A DNA stretch of 64,000 nucleotides. Origin: Sympetrum striolatum. Its lineage: Eukaryota > Arthropoda > Insecta > Odonata > Libellulidae. The stretch covers positions 59,962,939-60,026,938 of the forward strand of contig OX388351.1 in NCBI GenBank assembly GCA_947579665.1, read 5' to 3'. The translations under genes were made by a program, and so were the position numbers. The notes beneath the pieces are model-generated. The model made no database searches. It saw only the letters and a list, made by a program, of their open reading frames with translations, and was not told where the DNA came from. Below, piece after piece: positions 11,701 to 23,189 of the stretch. The stretch's first letter is position 1, and each line of letters starts with the position of its first letter.

Positions 11701-11937
11701 TACTTCAACACTTCCTACCGTCTTTTCTAGGCTTTGTCTTCCTTGCGTAGTTGTCTGCGAGTGTTGAGATGTACGTATATATAGTTCTCAAGAAAATTTC
11801 TCGTGGAAAGGTTTCTCTTTTACCTCGCGAACATTTTTTTCCTTGGAATGTGATATTTGGCTTCCAGAAAGTTTTCTGATCCAAATAGCGGGGCTTATAT
11901 TGTGATTCAATTTTCGCCTCGCAACTGAATATGATAT
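8751..11937. other. No gene seen
   Basis: AT-rich sequence with no recognised gene or repeat copy. Between about 9997 and 10279 both strands carry open frames of 84 and 92 codons, but the peptides were not recognised. A slightly GC-richer stretch runs through about 10140-10510. Confidence 0.5.
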
Positions 11938-12214
11938 ACCGTATTTTACGGACTATAAGACGCTTTTTTTCATCACAAAATTGCCTCTCAATTTTACGTG
12001 CGTCCTATACTCGAAATTAATATAAAAATGTCCGGTGTTTGATTTAAATTCCCGCCAGATGTAAAAATGGTCATACATTCGATGCCGCGGGCGGAATTTC
12101 TCAATTGCTACCTCTTGATGTCTTGAATTTTTTCATTATCCATGTAATTTTTATTGTGATATTTTTTTATTTGCTCAAAAATCAAGGTGCGTCTTATAGT
12201 CCGTAAAATACTGT
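11938..12214. mobile_element. 277-bp non-autonomous DNA transposon (MITE) with 26-bp TIRs
   Basis: Positions 11938-11963 and 12189-12214 are inverted complements over 26 bp with one mismatch. Each carries the core GTATTTTACGGACTATAAGA on the outward-in strand. The interior is AT-rich and non-coding. TIRs of the form ...TATTTT.CGG.CTATAAGACGC recur in DNA transposon families of many animals, but the superfamily cannot be fixed here because the flanks (GATAT left, GTTTA right) show no clear target-site duplication. The nearly identical TIRs argue for a comparatively recent copy. It has no transposase and would need one supplied in trans. Confidence 0.85.
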
Positions 12215-15200
12215 GTTTAATAATCCAAGGGATAGAGGTGGTTAAAACATAAGAAACCATCAAAATTGAAAAAAAAACTATGCAGATTTAATGTCAACCT
12301 AATGGTGAATATTAAAATAAAAACATTTTAAATTTGAAACATATACTCAAAACAGAATTCAGTACTACTATCACTATTCGTTTAGGATATTTTTGGATTT
12401 GACATAGGCAATTTCCTCCAAAAATCACTAAAAACCTTTAAGCTGACTAAAAAATATTTTTTGATTGGATGCCCTTACATTTAACGCGTAACATATAATG
12501 TATGGTCGTTGTGAAAATTTAAAGCATATTTGTAAATCATCGCAAAATATTTTAATCTATGCAAGACCTTATTAGATCATATTCACGGCAACGGAGCCTC
12601 TAATAATTTACCAATTTAAACTGAGAGTCCCTCAGAATGTATCCCCCGGTTAATCGCCGACTTTTTAAACTGATGATCGAGATAATCGGAAACGACGTAT
12701 AATAATCACCCCGACTCACGATAGGTACTTAATTAACGTGGTCTTATTCATTGGAATTATTTCTGCTGCTTATCGCTTTCTTCGCCGCACGAAAGCCTTT
12801 ACTTGACCATTTCATGCTCGTAATTCTCTGGGACGACCATGGTTATGCGGCAGAAAGTTATTCTTCGTCTCAAAATTAATCAATTTTAAATTGAATCTGA
12901 GTTAGCTAAGTTAGGGTTTATTTTAGGGTATTTTATATGCTATATGCGGAACGTGATAATGTAAGTGAAGCACGATGATGAGAAAGTGATACTTCACCAG
13001 ATTCTCATTATTTGGCATACCAAAGTGACTGACTTCTTTAAGTCTACGATAATTGTCCTACTGTCAAATTGATACAAAATAGATTCCATGATTAAAAGTT
13101 GGGTCAATTATGAATTTATCCCTGTATTAAAACTCTATATATGTGAGAATTTTGAATGATGACAACTCAACCATTAGAGAATAATGACTTTAATGAATTG
13201 AATAAATGAAGTAATGGAGACAGAGTAAGGTAACGGGCCCTAAATAATTGTAAAATATTTGTACGAACATATATGTATGCAAGTATATACTTTAATGTAT
13301 AAATATAATAAATCTAAGATCACTCATAAGTTGAAGCACTAGCTTTGGCATGCTAACGAAATTTTCGCTGGCTCGACCAACTTGCGCCTGAATGTTAGGC
13401 TACCCCAAGTACTTTAAAACTGCCTTTAGCAAGAACAGGATTTCTATATCATTCTCCTACGCCTCAAAGATATCCGTTCAAAAGCTGAAGTGTTCACACC
13501 GGTAGCTAGTTGGAATAGGCCATTGGGATATGAAGGTAGTGTATTAGACTCGATAACGGGCATATCCTTCCCACTCCGAGTTCCCTCTGAGAAGCACTGG
13601 CTTAAGTTAAGCGTTGTCGCATGTTCTTCCCCTTCCCCAAGTGGTAATGCGGTATGCGGATAATACCATCGTGGTCTCCCCGCCCGCGAGACCTTCGTAA
13701 TGGACTCCATAGCCGGCGCCAGCATGTCTACGCGCCTGGCGCCTTTACAGCCCCTCAAACCCCTTAAACCCTGGCACGATTCTCCATGCTATCGTGAGGA
13801 CCTTTTCGTTTCAGTGACTTTTACCGTCCTTGGGCGGTACTGGGCATTATAAAAAATTCAGCGTGGTTTGGGGCTCATGCTGTTCTTCTAATTACAATGA
13901 TCGGGTTTGCCATTTGCCGTGAAATTAATACTCAACAGTCTCGCCCCCCCTAAAGAGCAAGGTGGCATTTTAAATCCTTACTGGAGGTAATACGTAGACG
14001 TAAGCAGAATCCACCTTAAGGAGTGGTTTGTCTACCTTTATAATTAATGTAAACGTGAAAACTGGACATAGTCCTCTTTAGTCAAAAGAAAATTGGGTTA
14101 TATCTTTATAATCTTTTCCATTTTTTTATACAATTACTAATTTTTGATCCCTCTTATATATTTTACTTGCCTAATTCCCGGAGATCATAGCGATAATCCC
14201 ATAAAGTTATTTTTCTTATTTTTTAGCTATAATATTCTATCATACCGCGAAGAGGCAGTACTTCGAAACTCGTGGCTTTGTTTTGTTTTCTTGCGGTGTA
14301 GCACACTAAAACGCTGTAACGTGTTTTCAGTCGTAAGTTAAGTTTTCGCTTTTGTTTGCACTGAAGAGTAGATGCATCTTTTCGCCTAATTATCCAATTC
14401 CAGGTAACTTGAAGAGAGATGTCCGCTTCCTTGTTGGCTTTAGAAACCGCAAATTCAAGGTATCTGCAGTTGAGGTCTGAACTTAATATTCTGGTAACCC
14501 TCAGTGCACAGGGTAATTTTTATCAAAGCGGTAATTAATTAAAATAGTTTTAAAAATTGCATATGTGATGAGCTAAATGTGACTACAAGATGATAGCTTC
14601 GGAGCCTTCCATTTCAGCAATCTTGATAGATAGAATATTTAGGAAGATTTGTCTATATTTGATCCGATTGATGTGTATTTTTAGAATAATTTATTGTATC
14701 GTTGTATGTCGCATTGATCACACAGTCGATATCGAGTAACAAGTTTCGATCGAAGTTTCCCTATAAATAGCGTGGCCACTCAAAGACGTTAAGCGATCCT
14801 GCGGTGGTATCATTGAGTGTTTTCCTTGGACTAAATGCTTTGTTGGACAAAGCGTGATTACTCGCCAGAAATCGCGATCGATGAATTTCTGGAGCGAGGT
14901 TGTTTTATGCTCGAAGCGACAGGGGCCATCAAACATATATTACGATGAAGTATTTGATAGAGGGTGTCGATAGGCGTAAATGCGGGGAAATACACGAGTA
15001 ATAACTAAGTGAACCGAATCGATGATTGCATTATGATAGTTTCCAAAGCAGTTTGACCTTAATGGCCGTTTCGCCCACTCCGACCCGAAGAGTTTGGCCT
15101 CGTCTTGGTTTATGAAATAAAGAAACATCGACACTGAATGATAGTGGGGCAATTCTTGGCCTTGGAAATAATTTTTATGGTTATTGTTTTTGCAGTTTTT

Positions 15201-17499
15201 GTATAGTATCTTTCCTCTTCCATATTTTGTGCTAGGTTAAATATTGGTTAAATATAGGATAGGAATGCTCTATATGTAAAGCTTAATCGCGGTGCTCATG
15301 ATTACTATTGAAAGGTAAAAATGACATCATTAGAAAAAGTTAAGTTAATTTAATTAATAATTAAGTTAATCAATGAAAGTTTTGCCACAGTTTTTCAGGA
15401 TATTTAGGATCTTACTTACCTTTTAGAAAACATTATTCAGTTGAAGAAAATGAATGAAATGCGTTAATACTAAAGATATTCCTCGAGATCAAATTCAAAG
15501 GTAATATCGTCTAGTTAATCGTGACAGTATTTTTTTAAAGAATTCCTCGTGTAGAAAGAATTCATAAATATATATACATACAAATACATTGTTAGAAGTT
15601 CTAGTTATCCTATGTCGTAAATTACTGCCTTTAATCGTAGTATTGTATTGAGTTTAGGTTTCAGCGAATTCTTTATTTTCATGCGCTTTTAGGCTTCAAA
15701 ATGTATCTCTTTCAAGTCTAAGAAGTAGGTAGAACAATTGCCTAGAAAAACTATGACAGTTAAAACGATAATGGCGTGGAATCGAAAATCTTAAAGTTGG
15801 CTTAAACTTGAGGAAATTTTCGGTTTTGAAAAAGTGAAGTTCCAGCACAGTGCCTTCTTCTAGATCCCTTTTGAAAAACTGCAACCAAAATACTTTTGTA
15901 ATGTTCTTGAAAGTGGTTGCAATTTAGGCTACTTTTGGCTAGGCGAGGGTTAGAGGAATAAATAAGAGTGACTTGACTCCGGTACATGGGGGTGCGATCA
16001 GTTGGGCGAAAGAGCGAGTTTTTCTCCCCGAGAAAGAGGGTTCCCGAGGCGATACATCTCTTCCCTCCTCGGATTGGTTGTGCGAAGTATTTTTATAAGC
16101 GGGATCACCACACACTTACCTTTCTAGCTCCTCCAGTCTTGGCAAGTTTTCTTCCCTCCGCTTCTAAGTGTTAGATGAGGTATAAAGTCTCTGGGGGGTG
16201 CGAGGCGATCGGGTGCTCCGAAAACTTTTCGAATAAAGTGAGGAAGTCTTTCTCCTCCCTCGCCACCCACGCTTGCGTACATTTTTATCGAACTCCCCCA
16301 TGGCTCGAAGGCGTGGATTTAGAAGCTCGCCTATGAGGGCTTTAGGACGGTCGAAAGCATTCTTAGAGAGTTGAGGGCTTAGTAGTAATCCTTGCGGGGT
16401 ACCTTTAGTAGTAGGAAGGACTCTTAAGAAACCATTAGACAGCTTTTGGGTCACGTGTTGTTTGCTTTCAGCATATGAATGCTATATATATTTAAGGCAT
16501 TAACCTTGATTTCATACTTACTATACAAAAGGCTCTAAAATACTTCAACGGAAAAGGTTAAGCATCTCTAAAAATCCCATGGCAAGTGTCCAACATATTT
16601 AGGATCTTACGTAATCAAAATCATTTCTTCATCTCATGTAAATAAGTCCAATGTATGCATACTTAAAATATGCGTATGCATATTCATACGTACTAATTTA
16701 TATACTTATATAAACGCCTTCATCTATGAATATGTATTCCAATGTAAATCTATACATGTAATTACGTAACTTTTTTATACAATTTTAGCCGAAATATATA
16801 CAAGAGTTTGAAAAATTGAAGGCTTTCCTAAATTTTATTCTAAAAATTCTTCATTATCTCCCATATCTTAATCAATTTTTTGAAAATAGTTGTTAAATCG
16901 TTTTTATCATTATGTTGGTGATTAATATACCCTGGATTTAATAGTATATGTAGTTTTTTCTCAGACGTTAAACTGCCTGTTCTTGTATATTATTTATTTG
17001 AAACCATTTGCGTGATGAACTACTCTCTTTTATTACTTAAATCATTCCATAAGATATGTTCTTTACGGACTGAGTAGATCGCAAAGATATCTTTTAAAGT
17101 CTAAACGTCGGATTGCAGTCTACATACTAACTTCTACGAACTTCCCACTAGCTCGCATGATTCGGCCTTGAAGAATCAAGCTCTAGATGCAAATCAGAAT
17201 CAGCAAACTAGGAAAAAGTATTCATTAAGCGCTACGGGAGTACTTTTGCGTGACTTCGTAACGGGAGCACATGAGAATATGAATCTAGATAAAATTCAAC
17301 GCTGCGGAATAGAACTTACCTTAACCTAAATAGAAAACAGAGTAATGTTCGTGCTATCTCATGCTGCAAATTAGTTCGTGGTAATGGCTTTCATGGAACC
17401 GGAATAACACACAATTCATCTCTTTTCTATAGTCATATTGTTTCACGATTTATATACCACAGACAAGGATGTTACGGTTTTAAAACTTGGTAGATTCAA
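12215..17499. other. No gene seen; one weak splice-site pair listed separately
   Basis: AT-rich at 12215-12600 and GC-richer at about 13440-13760, where a minus-strand frame of 104 codons is unrecognised. A consensus-like minus-strand donor, AAAAG|GTAAGTAAG, has its GT at 15419-15418, but no exon could be built upstream of it. A GC-richer stretch at 15990-16460 carries an unrecognised 96-codon minus-strand frame. TA-rich sequence rich in TATGCATA-type strings lies at about 16650-16770. No transposon copy was recognised. Confidence 0.5.
14374..14459 (+). promoter_or_regulatory. Weak candidate recursive splice site
   Basis: A CTAAT branch-point-like string near 14385 is followed by a modest pyrimidine tract and CCAG ending at 14403. 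This is directly joined to GTAACT at 14404. A second donor-like CAAG|GTATCT lies 56 nt later (GT at 14460-14461). The layout matches the stronger sites at 8700 and 39860 on the same strand, but the tract is interrupted by purines and both donors are weaker. It may be chance. Confidence 0.25.
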
Positions 17500-17692
17500 G
17501 GTATTATAGTACCGCATAGTAGAGAGCCTGCGCGGAAATTTTCGCGAATCCCCTCTTTGGAGGGTTATACTCCCAATCACGCTAATTCCTTACTCCGTGT
17601 ACTCCACGATAAGACCTTCACTTTATCGTTGTTGTCAGTTATTGCTAGTTGTACTCTTTAGTTTCTTCCTATTTTACCATGCGTGCCCCTAA
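17500..17692 (+). mobile_element. Truncated copy of the MITE found whole at 26858-27210
   Basis: It begins with the family's terminus GGTATTATAGTACC (17500-17513) and follows the 26.86-kb copy through recognisable landmarks: CGGAAATTTTCGCG, ATACTCCCA.TCACGC and CCTTACTCCGTGTAC. Similarity fades at about 17692 and no inverted right terminus follows, so the right part is missing or too decayed to see. Confidence 0.75.
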
Positions 17693-18616
17693 GGTGCCAA
17701 TACCAGCTAACTCGAGAAGGTGCCGTAAATTGTAAAGTATGCGATAAAATTGCTATCCTTACTAAATGATTCTCTTACAAAGGTTGGGAATCCTCAGGAA
17801 AAATGTATGGAGTTATGCTATGTTTGAAAAGTTCTAAGAAGGTTATTTTTTAATTGGTAACGAAATCGGTATTATGCGATGTCCCTTTCGCTAAGTCAAA
17901 TCCAAAAATGAGCATAAATTAACAGAAGTCGCGAATAGAAATCTTTAGAAAACTAACTCTCCCTTGAAAAGTATCCGTGATCATTGCAAACGAAATATAT
18001 AGGCTGAAAAATAGGTTTATACTCCATAACATTCTTTAATAAGCGATTTTCTGTGATTGAATATAGAAGTAGCTTAGGTATACCCATTGATTGTTAGTTT
18101 CTTTAGAGTTTGCGTGTATTGCTGTCTGAAACCAGCCCCTATATGTATCATGATACAATTAGGCATCTTAAACTATCGGGAATTCCGCATTACGAGGTTA
18201 AAGGCGTACTCACGTTACTTGAGTGGCGCATCGGCTGAGAAATTACGGCTTTGCGTGCCTCGAAGTTATGCGTGCGCAGTTGAAGGTCTAGAATCTTCGC
18301 TGTGAGGTATGGATTACGCGCCACCTCCTTGCTTTTACCTTTATTATTTTACCCCGCTTTATCCCTCTTTATCTCACGACTTCTTGCCAGTTTCCAGGAA
18401 ACCCGCTCTTTTTTTTCTGCTCGATCCTTCCTTCGTCTCATCCGTTCGTCAATTTCTCTCTTATCTGCCGCCAACTTTCCCCGCAGCGAATCCGCCTCCC
18501 CTCGCTCGTGGAAGATTTTCCCGATTTTCTATAGTACCTAATGGAAGAATGAATTGTCTCCTATAGACGCGATTTGCGCGCTCGAGTCTTAAGGAATCCT
18601 TTTATAAGTATTATCG
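17693..18616. other. No gene seen
   Basis: AT-rich up to about 18080. From 18240 to 18540 it is pyrimidine-rich, with overlapping plus-strand frames of 79 and 85 codons that were not recognised. Confidence 0.5.
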
Positions 18617-18744
18617 TTTTTATTTTATTGTATTATTGTTATACAAGGTTATACAAGGAGAGAAAAATAGTGACTTGGTTGGGACTCTAACCCAGGACTC
18701 CCACTTTTCGGGCAGGTGTTCTAACCACTAAACTACCGAGCCAC
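18617..18744 (-). mobile_element. SINE with cloverleaf-forming tRNA head (family B)
   Basis: On the minus strand, 18744-18670 folds as a tRNA. The acceptor helix is GTGGCTCGG/CCAAGTCAC (one G-T wobble, one C-A mismatch), the D stem GTTT/GAAC and the anticodon stem CCTGC/GTGGG with wobbles. The loop CCGAAAA would place GAA (Phe) at the anticodon, and the T arm is CTGGG/CCCAA. C replaces the universal U33 and the T loop reads TTAGAGT instead of TTCGANN, so it is not a functional tRNA. The 3' flank TATTTTTCTCTCCT is shared with the copy at 46481-46590. The minus strand then ends in ACAATAAAATAAAAA, a retroposon-like A-rich tail. Likely a tRNA-derived SINE, less likely a tRNA-Phe pseudogene. Confidence 0.72.
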
Positions 18745-18745
18745 G

Positions 18746-20263
18746 TCGTGTTGTGTATTTTTGTATTGAGGACATGAAAATGGGTTTATATTGACGTTCT
18801 TTTGCCGATAATTTATACATATTACTTACTATCATGTTGAAGAACCAACCTTCAAGCAAAAGATGCAAACTATACCAATTTAAATATGTTATATTTAACT
18901 TAGGATAATTTTAATATCACTTAGATTTAGTTCACTTACTATCATTTAGACTTAGTTTTCCTGATGCAACCTGAGCAACAAGGATAAATATTGTGACAAT
19001 ACTTTGTATGAGTATCATAATTAATTCTGAGAGATAAATCACTTGTCCTCTAGACTCCCTAGAGTAACATCGGGCAACTGTTTCCAAAGAGTGTACCTAA
19101 CGACGTTTCATTTTCCTGTCAACAGTTATCTATGATGTTGCTATAGTAGTTTAATTTACTATTATCAATCGCGTTGTTTCATGGAAAACTGTTTGGTGAG
19201 GGGAATAACTATCCTTCACTCAAATTCACAAATCCCAAAAGAGACGATTTCATACTGTTAAAGTCATATTATTCTCCTCAGTCTATTAACCCCAGAATTA
19301 TTTTTTGATTGCGACGAAGAAATAAAATTGAATCAAGAATTTTGTTAAAATTGTATTTACCGAAATGAAAAACCGTAGTAAATACGAGCCTAAAAATCAA
19401 CAAATCAAAACTGCTGAAATTAGACATTACAATTGCCAGCGTTGATGTATTCTGAAAATGTAAATAAGTTTTAAAAATAACAGTCAAAAGGATGGGAATT
19501 GGGCATGTGAATGATATCCACTCGCTTTTACTGCTCAGATGCCTTGATTGCCTTTTAATGGAACTCTTCCATCGATTATGAAAACCTCTCATACTGTACT
19601 AGCAATAAAATATTTAAAACACGCGTTTTATATTAGGTCGGATTTACGTAATTATTTTAGTTCCTTTCAGTTGATATGCATGTAACGTTTATGCTGTGTG
19701 CTTTTTTTGTTCGATGAATTCCAAGCTTGTTAAGAAAACCAGTCAACCATTGTGTTGCTGTGATGACAAATAAACAGTAATTTTTTTAATGCGTGCCTTG
19801 GAAATGTGAGCTGTGCTTAGTATGCATATCGTGTAGCGATCTGTAATACCTTTTGATCTATTGTAAAGGTTAATTCAATGTTGTCAGTTTTATGAGTCCT
19901 TCATCATTGTTATTTGATCGTAAATTTTGTTCGAGTTTGTTGAAAGCTAAGAAACGGAAGAGTGATCATTCTTTACGAGTTAACCCGGAAAATAAACAAA
20001 GTGTGAATTAATTCAAGTTTATTTAATGAACGTCAAGAAATATATTTAATGTTAGCATGAGAAGAGGTTTAACTAATCGTATTTATGAATTGGCAACTGC
20101 TTATAGATACAAGTTACACTTGGTATTGGCAGAAAGTCATGAAGTGACTGACTTATCGCAGTTTACGAGTTAAGCTGGAAAAATGAATAATAATGATAAT
20201 GAAGACTCCCTTAGCAGAATTTTAGTCTAGGAAGACCACTCTTACAATTAACCTTTTCAAGAA
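18746..20263. other. No gene seen; possible diverged internal duplication
   Basis: AT-rich. A minus-strand frame of 104 codons at 19278-19592 was not recognised. TTTACGAGTTAA followed by GGAAAA occurs near 19973 and again near 20162. A segment at about 20005-20105 loosely resembles about 20350-20450, which suggests an old duplication. Confidence 0.45.
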
Positions 20264-20345
20264 CACTAGCAACCATGCTCTAACCAGGATTTCAGCCCGG
20301 GAGCCCGGCGATGCGAGACTAGCGACGCTATGCCTCCGAAAATAT
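20264..20345 (-). mobile_element. Degenerate tRNA-like SINE head
   Basis: On the minus strand, GGCATAGCGTCGCTAGTC (about 20333-20316) fits an A box and GGCTGAAATCCT (20297-20286) a worn B box, at about tRNA spacing. Family not assigned. Confidence 0.35.
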
Positions 20346-21801
20346 AAGTAAAGATCAATTAAGGTATATTTATTGAGCGACACTTAGGTTAGTATAAGTA
20401 AAAATGGTGAGGATTTAGCAATCGTAATTTTCAATTGCCATCTGCATATATATTCAATTTTAATTCGGTTCGAAAATATGGAATCAAATTTTTCGTATAG
20501 AATTCGCTCGAGGTCGTTACCCTTTTCATTTCGTCTTAGAATTGGTCCATTCGTCCTTCATCACCCGTCTGGTTTAATTCTGCCAATGCCTCACATGCCC
20601 AATCGTCGCGGTACAGCGGCGTTAACTGGCTGTTTGTTTAGGCGAGAACGCGAGTAGTCGACGGAATAATGGTATTGATTGAAAGGGATTCATGTAGTTA
20701 CACGTGCTCCCAGCGATTTGTCCGAGAGTATAAAATATCCGCCGACGCTCTCCCGCCGGCGTTATTTCATCACCACGCGGACGTATTTCCAATTTTTCTT
20801 TAGTAACCGGTACTCGTTTTTGCTTTTGTACACAAAGCGGTGCGTCCGCGAAAAATATTAGAATCCGTCCCTTCGATTGATGTGGTCCGGATTTTTTCCT
20901 TTCGCGGAATGCCAACGGTCATCTTTGCCTCGCTCTAACAAGTAAAATGGCGTCGGGCCGTGTTTGTTTTTGGAATTGATTCACCGCGGGCGAAGAATTC
21001 AAACTGAGGCGCGGGAACTCATGCGTATCAATGTTGTTACCGATATTTTTTCATATTCTAAAGCGTTCACGTGAATTTATAACTTAGGTTTTAGATAAAT
21101 GTTTGTTTTCGATAGCAGTAGTAAGTGTTGGTATAAAGTGGAAAAATTGATGTTAGGAATTAAGTCGCGAATTGGCTACATTTGCCTGTATTTGCGTTTA
21201 TATGCCAACAAATTTCCTATTGCTTGATGCTTTTATAGAATTCATTCTGCGTTTATTTTGTTATTCGCTTTTTTATATAATTTTGATAATTGATCTTAAT
21301 GGTGGAGTTATGCCGAACTCGGCCACCTAATTCTTTTCCTAATTATTATTCAAATTTTTGAGCTTTGCGTAAAGATATTTATTCATTCATTGACTTTGGG
21401 TATCTTCTGCTGTTGTTTGTTCAATGTAGGTCAATGACCACCAATCTTTGTGACATCATTTATTCGTTTCCTTACACGTGATCCCGTTTTTAACCTCAAC
21501 AAAGAAGATTTTGTGAGTGTATAAAATCAACGTTTTCTTGCTAAACTCTCGCATCGAATGCTCCTAGTTATACATTTGCATTTCAGTTTAGTAAGTTTTT
21601 TCTAGATGGTTATATGCGGTTCCGACAATGTTCCATACTTTAAATGTACCAGGGGAGTAATGTGAAAGTGGTAACTGAAAATGATTAGTTAATGGGCGGA
21701 CAATATTTGACAGTTCTTCCCTGGGGCTGTTTTTTCTTGAAACCCTTATTTTTATTTTGCGGAACCTCAAGCCATAATTTTTATATAAGTTCATCGTCGT
21801 A
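20346..21801. other. No gene seen; GC-richer patch with a TATA-like string
   Basis: Around 20580-21000 the sequence is GC- and CpG-richer. TATAAAA sits at 20729-20735, followed by GCCGACGCTCTCCCGCCGGC. This resembles a core-promoter environment but no open downstream exon or initiator could be confirmed. The remainder to 21801 is AT-rich. Confidence 0.4.
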
Positions 21802-21883
21802 CAGTCCTGGCCAAAATTAACGCAGCACGGCAGCAGCCGTAAGGATCGCTAGGGAGGTGATGCGTTAATTTTGGCCAGGAGTG
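21802..21883. mobile_element. 82-bp Tc1/mariner-like mini-MITE (copy 1)
   Basis: CAGTCCTGGCCAAAATTAAC plus GC at the left end is the inverted complement, with one mismatch, of the last 22 bp (ending CCAGGAGTG at 21883). TA dinucleotides flank it at 21800-21801 and 21884-21885, which is the TA target-site duplication of the Tc1/mariner superfamily. Less than 40 bp separates the two TIRs, so this is close to a pure pair of transposon ends. A second copy is at 42402-42478. Non-autonomous. Confidence 0.92.
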
Positions 21884-21885
21884 TA

Positions 21886-23189
21886 CATGAAAGTCTGTTT
21901 GTATTATTCAGAATAGGATTATCATGCTTATTCCGTTATCTACCAAATTCATTAGCCCCTTTTGATTACAATTCGTATCACCTTCATGATGTGAATGGTT
22001 TGTTGCAATTCCTCCAACCCACCAATACTTCGAGTTTTACCTTTATGGTGGATGTGGAAATATTTTGGGCCTCAATTTTTACTAGGTAGACTTTCTTCTT
22101 CTTCAAACACAAGTTTTTCATCAACTTTCAATATTTTTTACGAAGGAATTCTTCATTTGATCCTCCGTCAATCATCAATTTTATTTTTACCCCTCTGTGA
22201 CGCTAAATCCTTATTGCTTCGAAGCTTCTCTTCTCTTCGACTCTAACAGTATAGAACTATAAGAGTTTGATAAAAAATAAATCCTGAAATTCTTTTTCTC
22301 ATCCCTCTGAAGCAATAAAACATCGTACCACAATAAAGATGTATGCGGTGTAAGGCTAAATATCTCTAAGATTATCGACAAACCAAGAGTTTCGTAGCTG
22401 CATTCCAGCGTACCCCATATGGGTGGAGGAGCTGTTACGTAAAATTTACTCTGGAATTTTCGCTTTTAGGTGTGCAGGTTTAGTAGATAAAGCCGTTGGG
22501 TTTTGCTAATTCCGGTGCCATCAATTCCGCCATGTTTCTTTCAAGCGCGCATCTCAAGAATTTCTCGAGGTTTCCGACTTGACCCACGTCTCTCTCAGAA
22601 ATATTTACATCAATTGAGCCGCTTCTCGCAGCGCTTTTCTCGGTCTTATCTCCCCGCAGCATCTGCAACCACGATAAGGAATTCCGTTAACGCGTCTGAA
22701 TTAGAAGATGCACCCAGTGCTCTGAATTTTCTTGGCCAGTCGAGGAATATTTTACCGCCGGGCTAAGTGCTCGGAGAGTGCAATTTCATGCCGCTACCTA
22801 GAGTTGGCTCAACGAGGTGTATTCTTCGTTAGAATGGTATAATCTTAATGCATTACCGTGTTTTGCTACGTCTCTGAGGAGCGGGTCGCTTATTTATCCG
22901 ACTGGAAACGGGGAAACCGCGGTAATAGAATGAGGTTCTTTACTGCGAATGCAAGTAGTCCCCGTTGCAGAAAATTTAGCCTCTCCCAGCTCGAATTCCG
23001 TTTTTTGCTCCCGAAGGATCTGAGGACGCGCGGAGACTGCCTCGGAATGCCTTCCATTCCGGTCTTGTATTAGCGTATTGGTATTCGAGCTAATGCGGTG
23101 CATTATTTAGTCCACGGTGCCCACGTATTTATAAAAGATGCCTCAGTAGAAATGGAATATATTTCTAGCAGATAAAGGATGAATTCTGG
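21886..23189. other. No gene seen
   Basis: T-rich to about 22230, then GC-richer at 22400-23080, with open frames of 62 to 87 codons on both strands that were not recognised. An acceptor-like string CGCTTTTAG ends near 22469 and is followed by GTGTGC, but without a good branch point or second donor. Confidence 0.45.

Noticed and set aside
15411..15424. Strong minus-strand donor AAAAG|GTAAGTAAG as evidence for a minus-strand gene
   Set aside because: No acceptor/open exon could be paired with it; an isolated donor match is expected by chance at this length.
18670..18744. Functional tRNA-Phe gene
   Set aside because: The cloverleaf folds, but position 33 is C, the T loop departs from TTCGANN and stems contain mismatches. 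The sequence continues as a SINE shared with 46481.
20729..20735. TATAAAA box as a core promoter
   Set aside because: No arthropod initiator at the expected distance and no downstream exon. The string is common in AT-rich DNA.
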